Source of the DNA: Pseudomonas chlororaphis | Lineage (GTDB): Bacteria; Pseudomonadota; Gammaproteobacteria; Pseudomonadales; Pseudomonadaceae | Reading direction: 5' to 3' | DNA: 64,000 bases | Assembly: GCF_003731765.1 (NCBI RefSeq) | Contig: NZ_MOAL01000004.1 | Location: forward strand, 434,001 to 498,000 | Shown: positions 38,631 to 47,831 of the stretch, piece by piece | Position numbering within the stretch: the first letter of the stretch is position 1 | How the letters are laid out: every line of letters begins with the position of its first letter | Notes under the pieces: generated by a model | Told to the model about the DNA's origin: nothing | The model's database searches: none | Seen by the model: only the letters and a program-made list of their open reading frames with translations | Translations under genes and position numbers: made by a program

Positions 38631-38894
38631 TCAGATCCCGATGTTGCCCAGGGTTTGCACGATGTTGCGCAAGGTGCCAGCGATGGCCGGGTGTTCCAGT
38701 TCGAAGCGTTCGACGGCGAGGTTGACGCCATCGGCGAGGCTGGTGTCCTGAGTGGCTTTTTCCAGTTTGAGTTCCAGCTCGATCTGTTGCATCAGGTCCT
38801 GCAAATTGGCGCGCTCGGCTTCCGACAGCGGTGGGTTCTGCTCCAATTGCTCGCGCAGGGTGTTGAGCTGTTCTTGCAGTTCGCGGGCAGGCAT
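38631..38894 (-). CDS. DUF4404 family small helical protein
   Basis: This 87-residue acidic protein is mostly helical, with heptad-like ELQEQLNTLREQLEQNPPLSE and LQDLMQQIELELKLEKATQ segments, then a C-terminal VERFELEHPAIAGTLRNIVQTLGNIGI. This matches DUF4404, a small soluble family common in Pseudomonas. The function is unknown. It lies between queF and the HAD-like gene, on the opposite strand to queF. ATG at 38894 follows AAGGGAG. Confidence 0.84.
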   Translation of the reverse strand: MPARELQEQLNTLREQLEQNPPLSEAERANLQDLMQQIELELKLEKATQDTSLADGVNLAVERFELEHPAIAGTLRNIVQTLGNIGI

Positions 38895-39016
38895 GGCGTT
38901 CTCCCTTTATTGATAGGCACAGGGATGGACCACGACGTTGTGCCAAAGATCCATGCCCACGCTTTAGAGTAATCCACGGCCGGGCCGCCTGCATGATCTT
39001 GATCAACCGGCCTGTA

Positions 39017-39637
39017 TCAGGGTTTTTCTCCTTTGAGTCGACGCCGTTCGATGTCTGCCAGGCATGTGCCCAACTCTCCCAGGTGATCGATGACCGAGTG
39101 CACGCCTAGGCTGAATAGCTGAACCGTGGCCTTGCCGCGCTTGAGGTCCCGTTCCTGTCGGGGCAGGGCCTGCCACTGGCTGGGCGTCAAGCCGCACAGG
39201 GAACCGCATGACGCCAGGCCGATGGTCCAGAGTCCGGCATTGAGGCCGGATTGCAGCAGTTGCGGCTCGCCACTGACCAGCACGCAGCCGTCAAGGCGCT
39301 CGACCTTGAGGGCCATCAGCGCGTGCCAGCAGGCATCGGGTGCGGGCCAGGGCGCAGGGGAGGGTGGCGTGGCGCGGATCCAAGTGGGCAGGTGGGTGGC
39401 AAGGCCTTGGCTGAGCGCTGGTGGCAGTTCGTCCAGCCAGGCACAGGGCACGCCTTGCTGCTGGAGTTGATGCAAGGTGTCCAGCGCCCCAGGTGTGGTT
39501 TGAGCCTGCTCGGCGTTGTGCGCAGTACTGCCGTGCAGACGGGTCCGTGCGCCGAAGTCCACCAGGCAGCCGCTCAAGCCGAAGAGCACGGCAGTCAGGG
39601 CCGACGAAGGGAGGGGTAAAACATCGGCGTGGGGCAT
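39017..39637 (-). CDS. HAD-like protein lacking catalytic aspartates
   Basis: This 206-residue protein resembles phosphonatase-type HAD hydrolases around AVLFGLSGCLVDFGARTRLHGS, but that motif I has G and S where the catalytic aspartate nucleophile and its partner (DxD or DxA) should be. The later VERLDGCVLVSGEP and WTIGLASCGSLCG match motif II-III positions of the same family (usually TGD and GV). It probably keeps the fold but not the usual catalysis. ATG 39637 follows AAGGA, which suits better than the upstream 39673 ATG. Its neighbours are DUF4404 and the divergent mlaA. Confidence 0.7.
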   Translation of the reverse strand: MPHADVLPLPSSALTAVLFGLSGCLVDFGARTRLHGSTAHNAEQAQTTPGALDTLHQLQQQGVPCAWLDELPPALSQGLATHLPTWIRATPPSPAPWPAPDACWHALMALKVERLDGCVLVSGEPQLLQSGLNAGLWTIGLASCGSLCGLTPSQWQALPRQERDLKRGKATVQLFSLGVHSVIDHLGELGTCLADIERRRLKGEKP

Positions 39638-39840
39638 GGCAACGTCCTTGAAGTGTTCTCCAAGGCTATCCATGGCTCATGACGCTTGGGTGACAGTGGC
39701 GTGAATGGGATCGAGAGGCGGTCGCAATGTGTCAAGAGCGCTGCGGCATGACTGCCTAAACCGGCTTATCCGCTTTATACTGCTGCGCTTACCGCCAGGG
39801 CATAGCGCCCGCGACAGTACTATCCAAGGAGTTTCTGCTA

Positions 39841-40526
39841 TGCGCTGGAGCAGTCATCTAGTTCAGCTCTGCCTGTGTGCCGGCGTAACGCTGGCGCCTT
39901 TTGCCGTTCAGGCCGCCGAAGATGATCCGTGGGAAAGCATCAACCGCCCGATCTTCACCTTCAACGACACCGTTGATACCTATGCCCTCAAGCCTCTGGC
40001 GCAGGGCTACCAGGCGGTGACTCCGCAGTTCCTGGAAGACGGCATCCACAACATGTTTCGCAACATCGGCGACGTCGGCAACCTGGCCAACGACCTGCTT
40101 CAGGCCAAGCCGCGGGCGGCCGGTGTCGACACCGCGCGCCTGCTGATGAACACCACCTTGGGCCTGGCCGGCTTTTTCGATGTGGGCACCAAGATGGGCC
40201 TGCAGCGCAACGATGAAGACTTCGGCCAGACCTTGGGTTACTGGGGCGTAGGCAGCGGCCCTTACGTGATGCTGCCGTTGCTGGGGCCGAGCACCCTGCG
40301 TGATGCGCCGTCCAAGTACGTGGACAGCTACACCGAACCCTATCGCTACATGCACGATGTTCCGGCGCGCAACACCACCATGGGCGTCGATATCATCGAT
40401 ACCCGCGCCAGCCTGCTGTCGGCTGAAAAGCTGATCAATGGCGACAAGTACACCTTTATTCGCAATGCCTATCTGCAGAACCGCGAGTTCAAGGTCAAGG
40501 ACGGCAAAGTCGAAGACGACTTTTAA
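39841..40526 (+). CDS. mlaA: MlaA/VacJ outer-membrane lipid-asymmetry protein
   Basis: This 228-residue protein has a signal peptide ending VQAAE, then DPWESINRPIFTFNDTVDTYALKPLAQGYQ, LLMNTTLGLAGFFDVGTKMG and GQTLGYWGVGSGPYVMLPLLGPSTLRD, the MlaA core. It removes mislocated phospholipids from the outer leaflet of the outer membrane. Unlike E. coli MlaA it has no clear lipobox at the signal-peptide end: the cysteines in LCLCAG lie in the hydrophobic core and do not fit. AAGGAG precedes the ATG. A symmetrical terminator follows. Confidence 0.93.
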
Positions 40527-40543
40527 ACCCTGCCCTGCGAATG

Positions 40544-40571
40544 AAAAAGGCGGCCGATGGGCCGCCTTTTT
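40544..40571. terminator. Bidirectional terminator between mlaA and PilZ gene
   Basis: AAAAAGGCGGCC (40544-40555) pairs perfectly with GGCCGCCTTTTT (40560-40571) over 12 bp with a 4-nt loop. The A and T runs give termination in both directions. Confidence 0.93.
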
Positions 40572-40585
40572 GGTTGTTGTGCGGG

Positions 40586-40885
40586 TCAGCGCATCTTCAG
40601 GATTGTAAGCCCAAGTTTCTGACCTTCAGTGGCCAGCTCCTTGATCCAGACCACTTCGGCGTCTGCCTCCAGTCCTTTTAGCGCCGCATGGTCAGAGTCG
40701 ATATGCACTTTCAACTGGTCGCCGACCTTGAACGAGCGAGGCGCCTCCAACTGCATGCCCGTGCTGGAAAGGTCGATGCAGACGGCTGGAATCACTTGTC
40801 CCTCATGGATCAGCGTAACCTCGGCATCCACCCGCATGCGGATGTAATCGCGCTTTTCACTGTAGTCCCGCTCGTTTTGGCTCAT
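40586..40885 (-). CDS. Single-domain PilZ protein (PA2799-like)
   Basis: This 99-residue protein is a single PilZ domain. Both canonical motifs are present: RDYIR (RxxxR) at residues 12-16 and DLSSTG (DxSxxG) at 38-43. It should bind c-di-GMP. The frame is open to 40960, but ATG 40885, with AGGATGG upstream, starts the domain cleanly. It shares a terminator with mlaA and lies upstream of, and opposite to, rssB. Confidence 0.9.
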   Translation of the reverse strand: MSQNERDYSEKRDYIRMRVDAEVTLIHEGQVIPAVCIDLSSTGMQLEAPRSFKVGDQLKVHIDSDHAALKGLEADAEVVWIKELATEGQKLGLTILKMR

Positions 40886-41160
40886 GGGTCCATCCTGCAA
40901 TTGAGTTGCTGTTTTAGCGGTTTTTATAACTCCCGGTGATTTGCCGTGTAAAGACGCCAAGCGACCATCGGCATGAGCTTGAAACGCCCCGCGGATGGGA
41001 GTACCGTCTGCGCCTTAGAAGGGCACCTCTGAAGGGCGAACAACGCAGGGCGCAAGCGTCCTGGTTACAACTCCAGAGTGGCTAGAAAGCGAATCCAGTA
41101 GTGTGTGCCGGCGCAAGCCCAGCCACCTACGCCAACCTAATTCTGGCGCCGTTTGCCCAC

Positions 41161-42342
41161 ATGCAAAAAACCAGTGCCACGCTGCTGATAATCGATGACG
41201 ACGAAGTAGTGCGCGCGAGTCTCGCGGCCTATTTGGAAGACAGTGGCTTCAGCGTTCTGCAGGCCGCTAACGGCCAGCAGGGTCTTCAGGTATTCGAGCG
41301 CGAACATCCCGACTTGGTAATCTGCGATCTGCGCATGCCGCAGATGGGCGGCCTTGAGCTGATCCGCCAGGTGACCGAGCTGTCGGCGCAAACACCGGTG
41401 ATTGTGGTTTCGGGCGCCGGCGTGATGAACGACGCGGTCGAAGCGCTGCGCCTGGGCGCGGCGGACTACCTGATCAAGCCCCTGGAAGATCTGGCAGTGC
41501 TCGAGCATTCGGTGCGTCGGGCCTTGGATCGTGCGCGCCTGCTTCTGGAAAATCAGCGTTATCGGGAAAAGCTCGAAGCCGCCAACCGCGAGCTCGAGGC
41601 CAGCCTCAATCTGCTGCAGGAAGACCAGAACGCCGGGCGTCAGGTGCAGATGAACATGCTGCCGGTCAGCCCCTGGTCGATCGACGAGTTCGATTTCGCT
41701 CACCAAATCATTCCGTCCCTGTATCTATCAGGGGACTTTGTCGATTATTTCCGTGTCGACGAACGGCGGGTGGCGTTTTACCTGGCGGACGTTTCCGGGC
41801 ATGGCGCCTCATCGGCCTTCGTCACGGTGCTGCTGAAGTTCATGACCACACGCTTACTCTTTGAGTCCAAGCGCAATGGCACCCTGCCTGAATTCAAGCC
41901 CTCGGAAGTCCTTGGTCATATCAACCGAGGCCTCATCAGCTGTAAGCTGGGCAAACACGTCACAATGGTCGGTGGAGTCATCGACGAGGAGACCGGTTTG
42001 TTGACCTATAGCATTGGCGGACACCTGCCATTGCCTGTGTTGTACACACCCGAGAGCGTGCGCTATCTGGAAGGCCGTGGTTTGCCGGTGGGGCTGTTCG
42101 GCGAAGCCACCTACGAAGATCACATTCTGGAGTTGCCTCCGGCGTTCAGCTTGACGCTGATGTCTGATGGCATTCTGGACCTTTTGCCAGAACCCACACT
42201 CAAAGAGAAAGAAGCCGCCTTACCTGAACGGGTAAGAACGGCAGGCGGCAGCCTGGATGGTCTGCGGCAGGTTTTTGGATTGGCCACGCTAGGGGAGATG
42301 CCGGATGATATCGCCCTGTTGGTGTTGAGCAGGAATCTTTAA
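41161..42342 (+). CDS. rssB: RssB-type response regulator with PP2C phosphatase domain
   Basis: This 393-residue protein has an N-terminal receiver domain with D56 in LVICDLRMPQMGG, a coiled linker (LEAANRELEASLNLLQ) and a C-terminal PPM/SpoIIE-type phosphatase domain with LADVSGHGASSA and the closing MPDDIALLVL. It is the regulator beside an STAS antagonist in Pseudomonas (PA2798), linked to control of RpoS. The ATG at 41161 has no good Shine-Dalgarno, but starts the receiver sequence. Its stop overlaps the next ATG by 1 bp. Confidence 0.86.
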   Translation: MQKTSATLLIIDDDEVVRASLAAYLEDSGFSVLQAANGQQGLQVFEREHPDLVICDLRMPQMGGLELIRQVTELSAQTPVIVVSGAGVMNDAVEALRLGAADYLIKPLEDLAVLEHSVRRALDRARLLLENQRYREKLEAANRELEASLNLLQEDQNAGRQVQMNMLPVSPWSIDEFDFAHQIIPSLYLSGDFVDYFRVDERRVAFYLADVSGHGASSAFVTVLLKFMTTRLLFESKRNGTLPEFKPSEVLGHINRGLISCKLGKHVTMVGGVIDEETGLLTYSIGGHLPLPVLYTPESVRYLEGRGLPVGLFGEATYEDHILELPPAFSLTLMSDGILDLLPEPTLKEKEAALPERVRTAGGSLDGLRQVFGLATLGEMPDDIALLVLSRNL

Positions 42343-42824
42343 TGAGTACCGGTAGAATCCAATTCGCCGAGCAGGATGGCACCTTCGTCCTGAAGTTTGT
42401 CGGTGAAGTGCGCCTGACCCTATGTTCGGCGTTGGATGCGACTATTGAGCGGATTTTCACAGCGCTGAACTTCTCGGCCATCGTGATCGATCTGACCGAA
42501 ACCCGCAGCATCGACAGCACCACCCTCGGGTTGCTGGCGAAGTTGTCGATCCTTTCGCGGCAGAAGGTCGGACTGTTGCCGACGGTGGTCACCACCCACG
42601 AAGACATTACCCGTCTCTTGCAGTCCATGGGTTTCGATCAGGTGTTCAACATCGTTGACCGCCCGATCCCATGCCCTGAATGCCTGACCGATCTGCCTTC
42701 CCAGGATCAGTCGGAAGAAGTGGTGCGCATCAAGGTGCTGGAGGCTCACAAGATCCTCATGGGCTTGAATGACTCCAATCGCGAGGCGTTCCACGATCTG
42801 GTGAACGCCCTCGAGCGTCACTGA
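42342..42824 (+). CDS. rssC: STAS-domain anti-sigma antagonist
   Basis: This 160-residue protein starts with an STAS domain (residues 1-105) in which S59 of IDSTTLGLLAKL is at the phosphorylated serine position of SpoIIAA-type antagonists. A cysteine-containing linker (PCPEC) and a short helical tail (VRIKVLEAHKILMGLN) follow. It would be dephosphorylated by the RssB phosphatase domain, with which it overlaps by 1 bp. No cognate anti-sigma kinase is in this window. The symbol follows Pseudomonas/Azotobacter usage from memory. Confidence 0.82.
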   Translation: MSTGRIQFAEQDGTFVLKFVGEVRLTLCSALDATIERIFTALNFSAIVIDLTETRSIDSTTLGLLAKLSILSRQKVGLLPTVVTTHEDITRLLQSMGFDQVFNIVDRPIPCPECLTDLPSQDQSEEVVRIKVLEAHKILMGLNDSNREAFHDLVNALERH

Positions 42825-42846
42825 TCCGCTAAAGCGTCTAGGCACA

Positions 42847-42881
42847 AAAAAGGGCGAACCTGATAAGGGTTCGCCCTTTTT
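42847..42881. terminator. Bidirectional terminator between rssC and tal
   Basis: GGGCGAACC (42852-42860) pairs with GGTTCGCCC (42868-42876), flanked by five As and five Ts. It serves the convergent genes. Confidence 0.93.
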
Positions 42882-42913
42882 GCGTTGGCTGCGAATCGAT
42901 CAGCGTCAGTTGA

Positions 42914-43840
42914 TCAGAGCTTGGCCGTCAGCAAGGCTTCGAGTTTTTCCTGGTCGCGGGCGAACTGACGGATGCCTTCGGCCAGTTTTTCGGTGGCCAT
43001 GGCATCCTCGTTGGAAGCCCAGCGGAACTGCGATTCGTTCAGGCTTTGACGCGCTTCGCCAGCATGACCCGGAGCCAGTTTGCGCTCCAGCTTGCCGGTG
43101 TCGGCGGCCAGTTTCTCGATCAGGTCCGGGCTGATGGTCAGGCGATCACAGCCGGCCAGTTGCTCGATCTGGTTGAGGTTACGGAAGCTGGCGCCCATGA
43201 CCACGGTTTTGTAGTCATTGGCCTTGTAGTAGTTGTAGATGCGGGTGACCGACTGCACGCCCGGATCATCGGAACCGGTGTAGTCAGTGCCGTTGGCTTT
43301 CTTGTACCAGTCGTAGATGCGGCCCACGAATGGCGAAATCAGGAACACCCCGGCTTCGGCGCAGGCAATGGCCTGGGCGAAGGAAAACAGCAGGGTCAGG
43401 TTGGTCTGGATGCCTTCGCGCTCGAGCTTCTCGGCGGCGCGGATGCCTTCCCAGGTGGAGGCGATCTTGATCAGCACGCGATCACGGCCAATACCGGCCT
43501 TGTCATACAACTCGATCAGGCGATGGGCGCGCTTGAGCATGGCCTCGCTGTCGAACGACAGGCGTGCATCCACTTCAGTGGAAATGCGCCCGGGAATCAC
43601 TTTGAGGATTTCTTGGCCGACCGCGACACCAAAACGATCGCTGGCCAGGCCGACATCGCCTTTGCAGTCGTTGACGCTGGCGTTCAACAGCTCGGCATAC
43701 GCCGGAATGGCGGCGGCTTTGAGCAGCAATGAGGGGTTGGTGGTGGCATCCACCGGCTTGACCCGAGCGATGGCTTCAAAATCGCCGGTATCGGCGACCA
43801 CGGTGGTGATTTTCTTGAGTTGTTCCAGCTTGGAAGTCAT
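42914..43840 (-). CDS. tal: Transaldolase
   Basis: This 308-residue enzyme transfers dihydroxyacetone units in the pentose phosphate pathway. It has [13 protein letters not shown] (the family N-terminal motif) and the Schiff-base lysine in [12 protein letters not shown], then [12 protein letters not shown]. Length and order match the TalB subfamily. ATG 43840 starts [20 protein letters not shown]; upstream AAAGGACAGAG provides a weakly placed ribosome site. It is convergent to rssC and followed at lower coordinates by their shared terminator. Confidence 0.96.
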   Translation of the reverse strand: MTSKLEQLKKITTVVADTGDFEAIARVKPVDATTNPSLLLKAAAIPAYAELLNASVNDCKGDVGLASDRFGVAVGQEILKVIPGRISTEVDARLSFDSEAMLKRAHRLIELYDKAGIGRDRVLIKIASTWEGIRAAEKLEREGIQTNLTLLFSFAQAIACAEAGVFLISPFVGRIYDWYKKANGTDYTGSDDPGVQSVTRIYNYYKANDYKTVVMGASFRNLNQIEQLAGCDRLTISPDLIEKLAADTGKLERKLAPGHAGEARQSLNESQFRWASNEDAMATEKLAEGIRQFARDQEKLEALLTAKL

Positions 43841-44030
43841 GAGGGTGCTCTGTCCTTTGGGTCGGTTGACATTACCCGAGCGCTGGCAAGCGCTCAAGGG
43901 CGCGGAAGGCTGTCGACGGCCCCGGAGGCCACTCCCTGAAAACAGGTGTTTGAATGCCAGGGCGCTGTGCAGGTAATGGTGCAGATAACTACGATGCCAA
44001 AAGACCTTTCAGGTTCAACCCGCCTGACGG

Positions 44031-45050
44031 TTAACGCCCCTCCAGCAGTTGCCCGGCCTGATCCAGCAGCGCCAGCGGGTCCTTGGCTTTATGAATATCC
44101 ACCGACAACAACTGGCGAAACTTGCGCGCGCCCGGGAAGCCCGTGCCCAACCCCAGCACGTGCCGGGTGATATGGTGCATGGCGCCGCCGCTGGCCAGGT
44201 GCTCGGCGATGTACGGACGCAGCGCGGCCAGGGTTTCGGCCCGGGAAATTACCGGCGCGCTGCTGCCGAACAGTTGTTGATCCACTTCGGCCAGCAGGTA
44301 AGGGTTGTGATACGCCTCACGACCGAGCATCACCCCGTCGAACGTCTGCAGATGCTCGTGGCAAGCCTCCAGGGTCTTGATTCCGCCATTGAGGATGATC
44401 TCCAACCCCGGGAAATCCGCCTTCAACTGCGCCGCCACGTCATAGCGCAGGGGCGGAATGTCGCGGTTTTCTTTCGGCGACAGTCCCTCCAGAATGGCGA
44501 TCCGTGCATGCACGGTAAAACTGGTGCAGCCGGCGTCACGCACCTGGCCCACGAAGTCGCACAACTCGGCATAACTGTCGCGGCCATTGATACCGATCCG
44601 GTGCTTCACCGTGACCGGGATCGTCACCGCATCGCGCATCGCCTTCACACAGTCGGCCACCAGCGCCGGATGGGCCATCAGGCACGCACCGATCATATTG
44701 TTCTGCACCCGGTCACTGGGGCAGCCGACATTAAGGTTGACCTCGTCGTAACCGTGCTCCTGCGCCATACGCGCACACGCCGCCAAATCCACCGGCGTAC
44801 TACCGCCCAACTGCAACGCCAACGGATGCTCGGACTGATGGTGACGCAGGAAACGCTCGTGATCGCCATTGAGCAGTGCGCCGGTGGTGACCATCTCGGT
44901 GTACAGCAACGCGTGCTTGGACAGCAGACGCAGGAAGAAGCGGCAGTGACGGTCAGTCCAGTCCATCATCGGCGCCACGCTGAAGCGGCGGGATGGCTCT
45001 GGACGGGTATGGTTAGTGTTTGCGGGCGCTTCAGGTTTTTCGGAGTTCAT
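44031..45050 (-). CDS. dusA: tRNA-dihydrouridine synthase A
   Basis: This 339-residue flavoenzyme reduces uridines in the D-loop of tRNA. It has FSVAPMMDWTDRHCRFFLR, EVNLNVGCPSDRVQN with the catalytic cysteine, TVKHRIGI, FTVHARIA and ILNGGI near the FMN site, and LGREAYHNPYLL. These match DusA rather than DusB/C. ATG 45050 is the family start, with no other open candidates nearby. Its upstream 330 bp contain a perfect 10-bp hairpin. Confidence 0.95.
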   Translation of the reverse strand: MNSEKPEAPANTNHTRPEPSRRFSVAPMMDWTDRHCRFFLRLLSKHALLYTEMVTTGALLNGDHERFLRHHQSEHPLALQLGGSTPVDLAACARMAQEHGYDEVNLNVGCPSDRVQNNMIGACLMAHPALVADCVKAMRDAVTIPVTVKHRIGINGRDSYAELCDFVGQVRDAGCTSFTVHARIAILEGLSPKENRDIPPLRYDVAAQLKADFPGLEIILNGGIKTLEACHEHLQTFDGVMLGREAYHNPYLLAEVDQQLFGSSAPVISRAETLAALRPYIAEHLASGGAMHHITRHVLGLGTGFPGARKFRQLLSVDIHKAKDPLALLDQAGQLLEGR

Positions 45051-45383
45051 TGATACTGGTCTTTTATACGGCGGTTTTTACCCATGTTCCTTTTTTCCTG
45101 CAGTCGATTGCTGAAAGTGCAGCAATCGAATTCGGCTCTGCAGCCGTTGGAAATGGGCTCGATCACATCACGTAAGCGCGTGCACAGCTCGACGGCTTGC
45201 ACGGTGTGAATACGGATCGATCAGGAAGACGGGCAGTTTATCAGGAAAGCCTAGCGTTCGACCGCAAGCCGGTGGGGCAGGTCCGTCAAGGCCGTGGCAC
45301 GGCTTCAGGATTGAAAGAGGCTTTTTGAATGTGATGCTGATAGCATCCGGCCACTAATTTCGCATGACATAGGGACGTGGCTG
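45051..45383. other. 333-bp gap between dusA and a secreted-protein gene
   Basis: No gene is supported. It contains a perfect inverted repeat at 45104-45129 and a shorter one, CGTGCA at 45179-45184 with TGCACG at 45198-45203. No clear -35/-10 pair was found for the 45384 gene. Confidence 0.55.
45104..45129. repeat. Perfect 10-bp inverted repeat upstream of dusA
   Basis: TCGATTGCTG (45104-45113) and CAGCAATCGA (45120-45129) flank a 6-nt loop. There is no adjacent T run, so it may be an operator or a leader hairpin of dusA rather than a terminator. Confidence 0.75.
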
Positions 45384-46046
45384 ATGAATAAGAAAAACAT
45401 CTTGGGGTTAGTGCTGGGCCTGGGAATGCTGGGTGCTGCGTCGAGTGCATCGGCGAGTGACAACCTCTTCAAGTCCTATGCCTATGAATCTCCTATTTCT
45501 GCTTACACGGAAGCCAAGGGGTATTTCGATTGCTCTGAAGACGTTGGAGGCACTGCGTTGTGCCTGGAAGATGTCGACTTCCTGGAGCATAAATTTACCG
45601 CTGCTCTGATCTTCTCCAACTCGAAATTGATCATGGTATCGCTGCTGAGCCCATTCGATCAAAACCTGTACGCCACGTCGATTGGCTCTATCAGTAAGAC
45701 CTTTACGCTGTCTGCTCTGGCCGACGGGAAGTCGCAGTTGGACTTGATCCAGTTGGCTGGCAAGTCTTCAAGTCGTGAAGAGTTTACCTCTCAGTTTGCG
45801 AACTATGAGTCGGCTGCACTAACCACCGGCGAGATTGTTTATACCTTCTTCGAAGGTGTTGATAAGAGCAAAAAGTACTCCAGTATTGTCGGTCTTTTGC
45901 AAGGCTCTCCAGATAACATTCGTGCGGCCGAGGTGGTGCTGACGGGGCAGGGGGCTGAATCCAGTTTGATCATTCGCTTCAGCTTGCCCAAGCTGGAAGC
46001 CAACAAGGTCAGCGCGGCCGCCAAAAAGCCTGTTGAGTCTTTCTGA
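45384..46046 (+). CDS. Secreted protein of unknown function
   Basis: This 220-residue protein has a clear signal peptide (MNKKNILGLVLGLGMLGAAS, cleaved after ASA) and a mixed alpha/beta mature part. A cysteine pair in GYFDCSEDVGGTALCLEDVDF could form a disulfide bond. No domain was recognised. Lower GC and many TCT/AAG-type codons set it apart from its neighbours. pseI begins 164 bp later in the same direction. The ATG follows a spaced GGGACG and is well supported by the signal peptide. Confidence 0.8.
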   Translation: MNKKNILGLVLGLGMLGAASSASASDNLFKSYAYESPISAYTEAKGYFDCSEDVGGTALCLEDVDFLEHKFTAALIFSNSKLIMVSLLSPFDQNLYATSIGSISKTFTLSALADGKSQLDLIQLAGKSSSREEFTSQFANYESAALTTGEIVYTFFEGVDKSKKYSSIVGLLQGSPDNIRAAEVVLTGQGAESSLIIRFSLPKLEANKVSAAAKKPVESF

Positions 46047-46210
46047 GGCAAAGCCTCTATAAACACCGCGCCACGCGTTATTCTGTCGACCTTGGCGTTT
46101 CGCTGGCCCGCTATCCACGTGTTCCGCGAGATGTGATTGTGTTCGAGTGTCTTCGCTAGACGCGCCTTGCCCCATCGAAGGCGGTGTTTTTTCCGTGGTT
46201 TGGGAATCTG

Positions 46211-47269
46211 ATGAATAAATCTATACGCATTGACGGGGTCGAGATTGGCCCGGGTTGTCCTCCTTATGTCATCGCCGAGATGTCTGCCAACCATAACGGT
46301 GATTATGAGGCAGCGTTGCGGATTATCGATGAGGCCAAGAAGGCCGGGGCCAGCGCGCTGAAGATCCAGACGTACCGGGCGGACACCATCACCCTGAAGT
46401 CGGACTTGCCGGACTTCCAGATCACTGAGGGATTGTGGGCCGGCAAGACGCTCTACGATCTGTATGAGTGGGCGCATACGCCTTGGGAGTGGCACGCGGG
46501 GTTGTTCGAGCATGCGCGGCGGCGGGAAATCACGCTGTTCAGTTCGCCTTTCGATCACACTGCGGTGGATTTTCTTGAGGACTTGAACGCGCCGGCCTAC
46601 AAGATCGCCTCCTTTGAGGCGGTGGACCTTCCGCTGATTGCCTACGCCGCCAGTACGGGCAAACCCTTGATCATTTCCACCGGCATGGCCAATGCCGAGG
46701 AGATCGCCGAGGCTGTTGATGCTGCTCGGGGCGCGGGGTGCAAGGCGTTGGCGATCCTGCATTGTGTCAGTGGCTACCCGGCACCGGCGGAAGACTACAA
46801 CCTGCGCACCATCCCGGACATGTTGCAGCGCTTCGGCCTGATAACGGGTCTGTCGGATCACACCCTGGACAACGCGACCTCCATCGCCAGCATCGCTCTG
46901 GGAGGTTCGATCATCGAGAAGCACTTCACTCTGGATCGCTCCAGAGGCGGGCCGGATGACAGTTTCTCTCTGGAGGCGCCCGAGCTTTCGGCCTTGTGCC
47001 GCGATGCGTTTACCGTGTGGAAGGCCCTGGGGCGGGCCAGCTATGAGCGCCAGCCCAGTGAGTTGGGCAATTTGAAGTTCCGCAGGTCGCTGTACTTCGT
47101 CAAAGACATCGAGCCCGGGGCAGTGATTGGCGCGGATGCAGTCAGAAGTGTTCGTCCCGGCTTCGGTCTGCCGCCCAAAGAGCTGGAGCGGGTATTGGGT
47201 GCCGTGGCCACACGGCGTATTTCAGCCCATTCGCCGGTGACCGAAGACGCCTTTCTAAAGCCACAATAA
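46211..47269 (+). CDS. pseI: Pseudaminic acid synthase (PseI/NeuB family)
   Basis: This 352-residue enzyme condenses a bacillosamine-type hexose with phosphoenolpyruvate to a nonulosonic acid. It has the NeuB barrel with YVIAEMSANHNGDYEAALRIID, ALKIQTYRADT, ITLFSSPFDHTAVDFL, LISTGMA and GLSDHTLDN, then IIEKHFTLDRSRGGPDDSFSLE, and a C-terminal SAF antifreeze-like domain. The EMSANHNG motif and GPDDSFS favour PseI over NeuB. ATG 46211 fits the family start, but has only a weak GGGAA upstream. The rest of the pathway (PseB, C, F, G, H) is not seen in this window. Confidence 0.88.
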   Translation: MNKSIRIDGVEIGPGCPPYVIAEMSANHNGDYEAALRIIDEAKKAGASALKIQTYRADTITLKSDLPDFQITEGLWAGKTLYDLYEWAHTPWEWHAGLFEHARRREITLFSSPFDHTAVDFLEDLNAPAYKIASFEAVDLPLIAYAASTGKPLIISTGMANAEEIAEAVDAARGAGCKALAILHCVSGYPAPAEDYNLRTIPDMLQRFGLITGLSDHTLDNATSIASIALGGSIIEKHFTLDRSRGGPDDSFSLEAPELSALCRDAFTVWKALGRASYERQPSELGNLKFRRSLYFVKDIEPGAVIGADAVRSVRPGFGLPPKELERVLGAVATRRISAHSPVTEDAFLKPQ

Positions 47270-47298
47270 GTGGCGAAGTGTCGCCCGCCCCGACGGCA

Positions 47299-47718
47299 CT
47301 AGAAGCGGTAGGTGTTCTGGATGTGCTGGCCGCCCAGGGCCAGCGCGGAGTCGATCAAGCGCTGGTTGCTGGGGTTGACGTTGAGGCTGAACGACCCCGC
47401 TCTTCGGGATTTGATGGCCGGCAGCGGACTGTGGGTGCTGATCAGTTGCTTCAGCACGCGTTGCTCCAGCTCCTGCGCTTCGTCGATGACGAACACCCCA
47501 ATTTCATTGTTCTCGGTGATGTACGCCGAGCCCAGGCTCTGCCCGTCCTGTTCGATGATGTACCAGACCCGATAGGGCTTTGAGCGATAGAACTCCAGGT
47601 GCTGTGCGTAATCAGGAACCGCGGCGTGGCTGATGGAGAACTGTTCGGTTCTTTTTTTCAGCAGTTGATACAGGTCCTGGCAGGCCGATTCATCGGCATA
47701 GGCATCTATGAGTTTCAC
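47299..47718 (-). CDS. GNAT acetyltransferase, convergent with pseI
   Basis: This 139-residue protein fits a GNAT fold: substrate-binding HAAVPDYAQHLEFYRSKPYRVWYIIEQDG, then SLGSAYITENNEIGVFVID. The last acetyl-CoA segment appears to be LNVNPSNQRLIDSALALGG. The YRxWYII and xxGxxYIT arrangement looks like sugar N-acetyltransferases found beside pseI in glycan clusters. The stop codon is only 30 bp from the pseI stop. Role in nonulosonic acid modification is inferred from the neighbour. Confidence 0.75.
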   Translation of the reverse strand: MKLIDAYADESACQDLYQLLKKRTEQFSISHAAVPDYAQHLEFYRSKPYRVWYIIEQDGQSLGSAYITENNEIGVFVIDEAQELEQRVLKQLISTHSPLPAIKSRRAGSFSLNVNPSNQRLIDSALALGGQHIQNTYRF

Positions 47719-47831
47719 GTGGCGAGCTCTTCAAGGGGCGGGGCGAAGAGGATTATGCCACAGGCCTCCTGCCCATTCGGACGTGGCACCAGCGCCTCAA
47801 GGGCGGCGCCTGGCGTCCGGGCGACTTGGCT

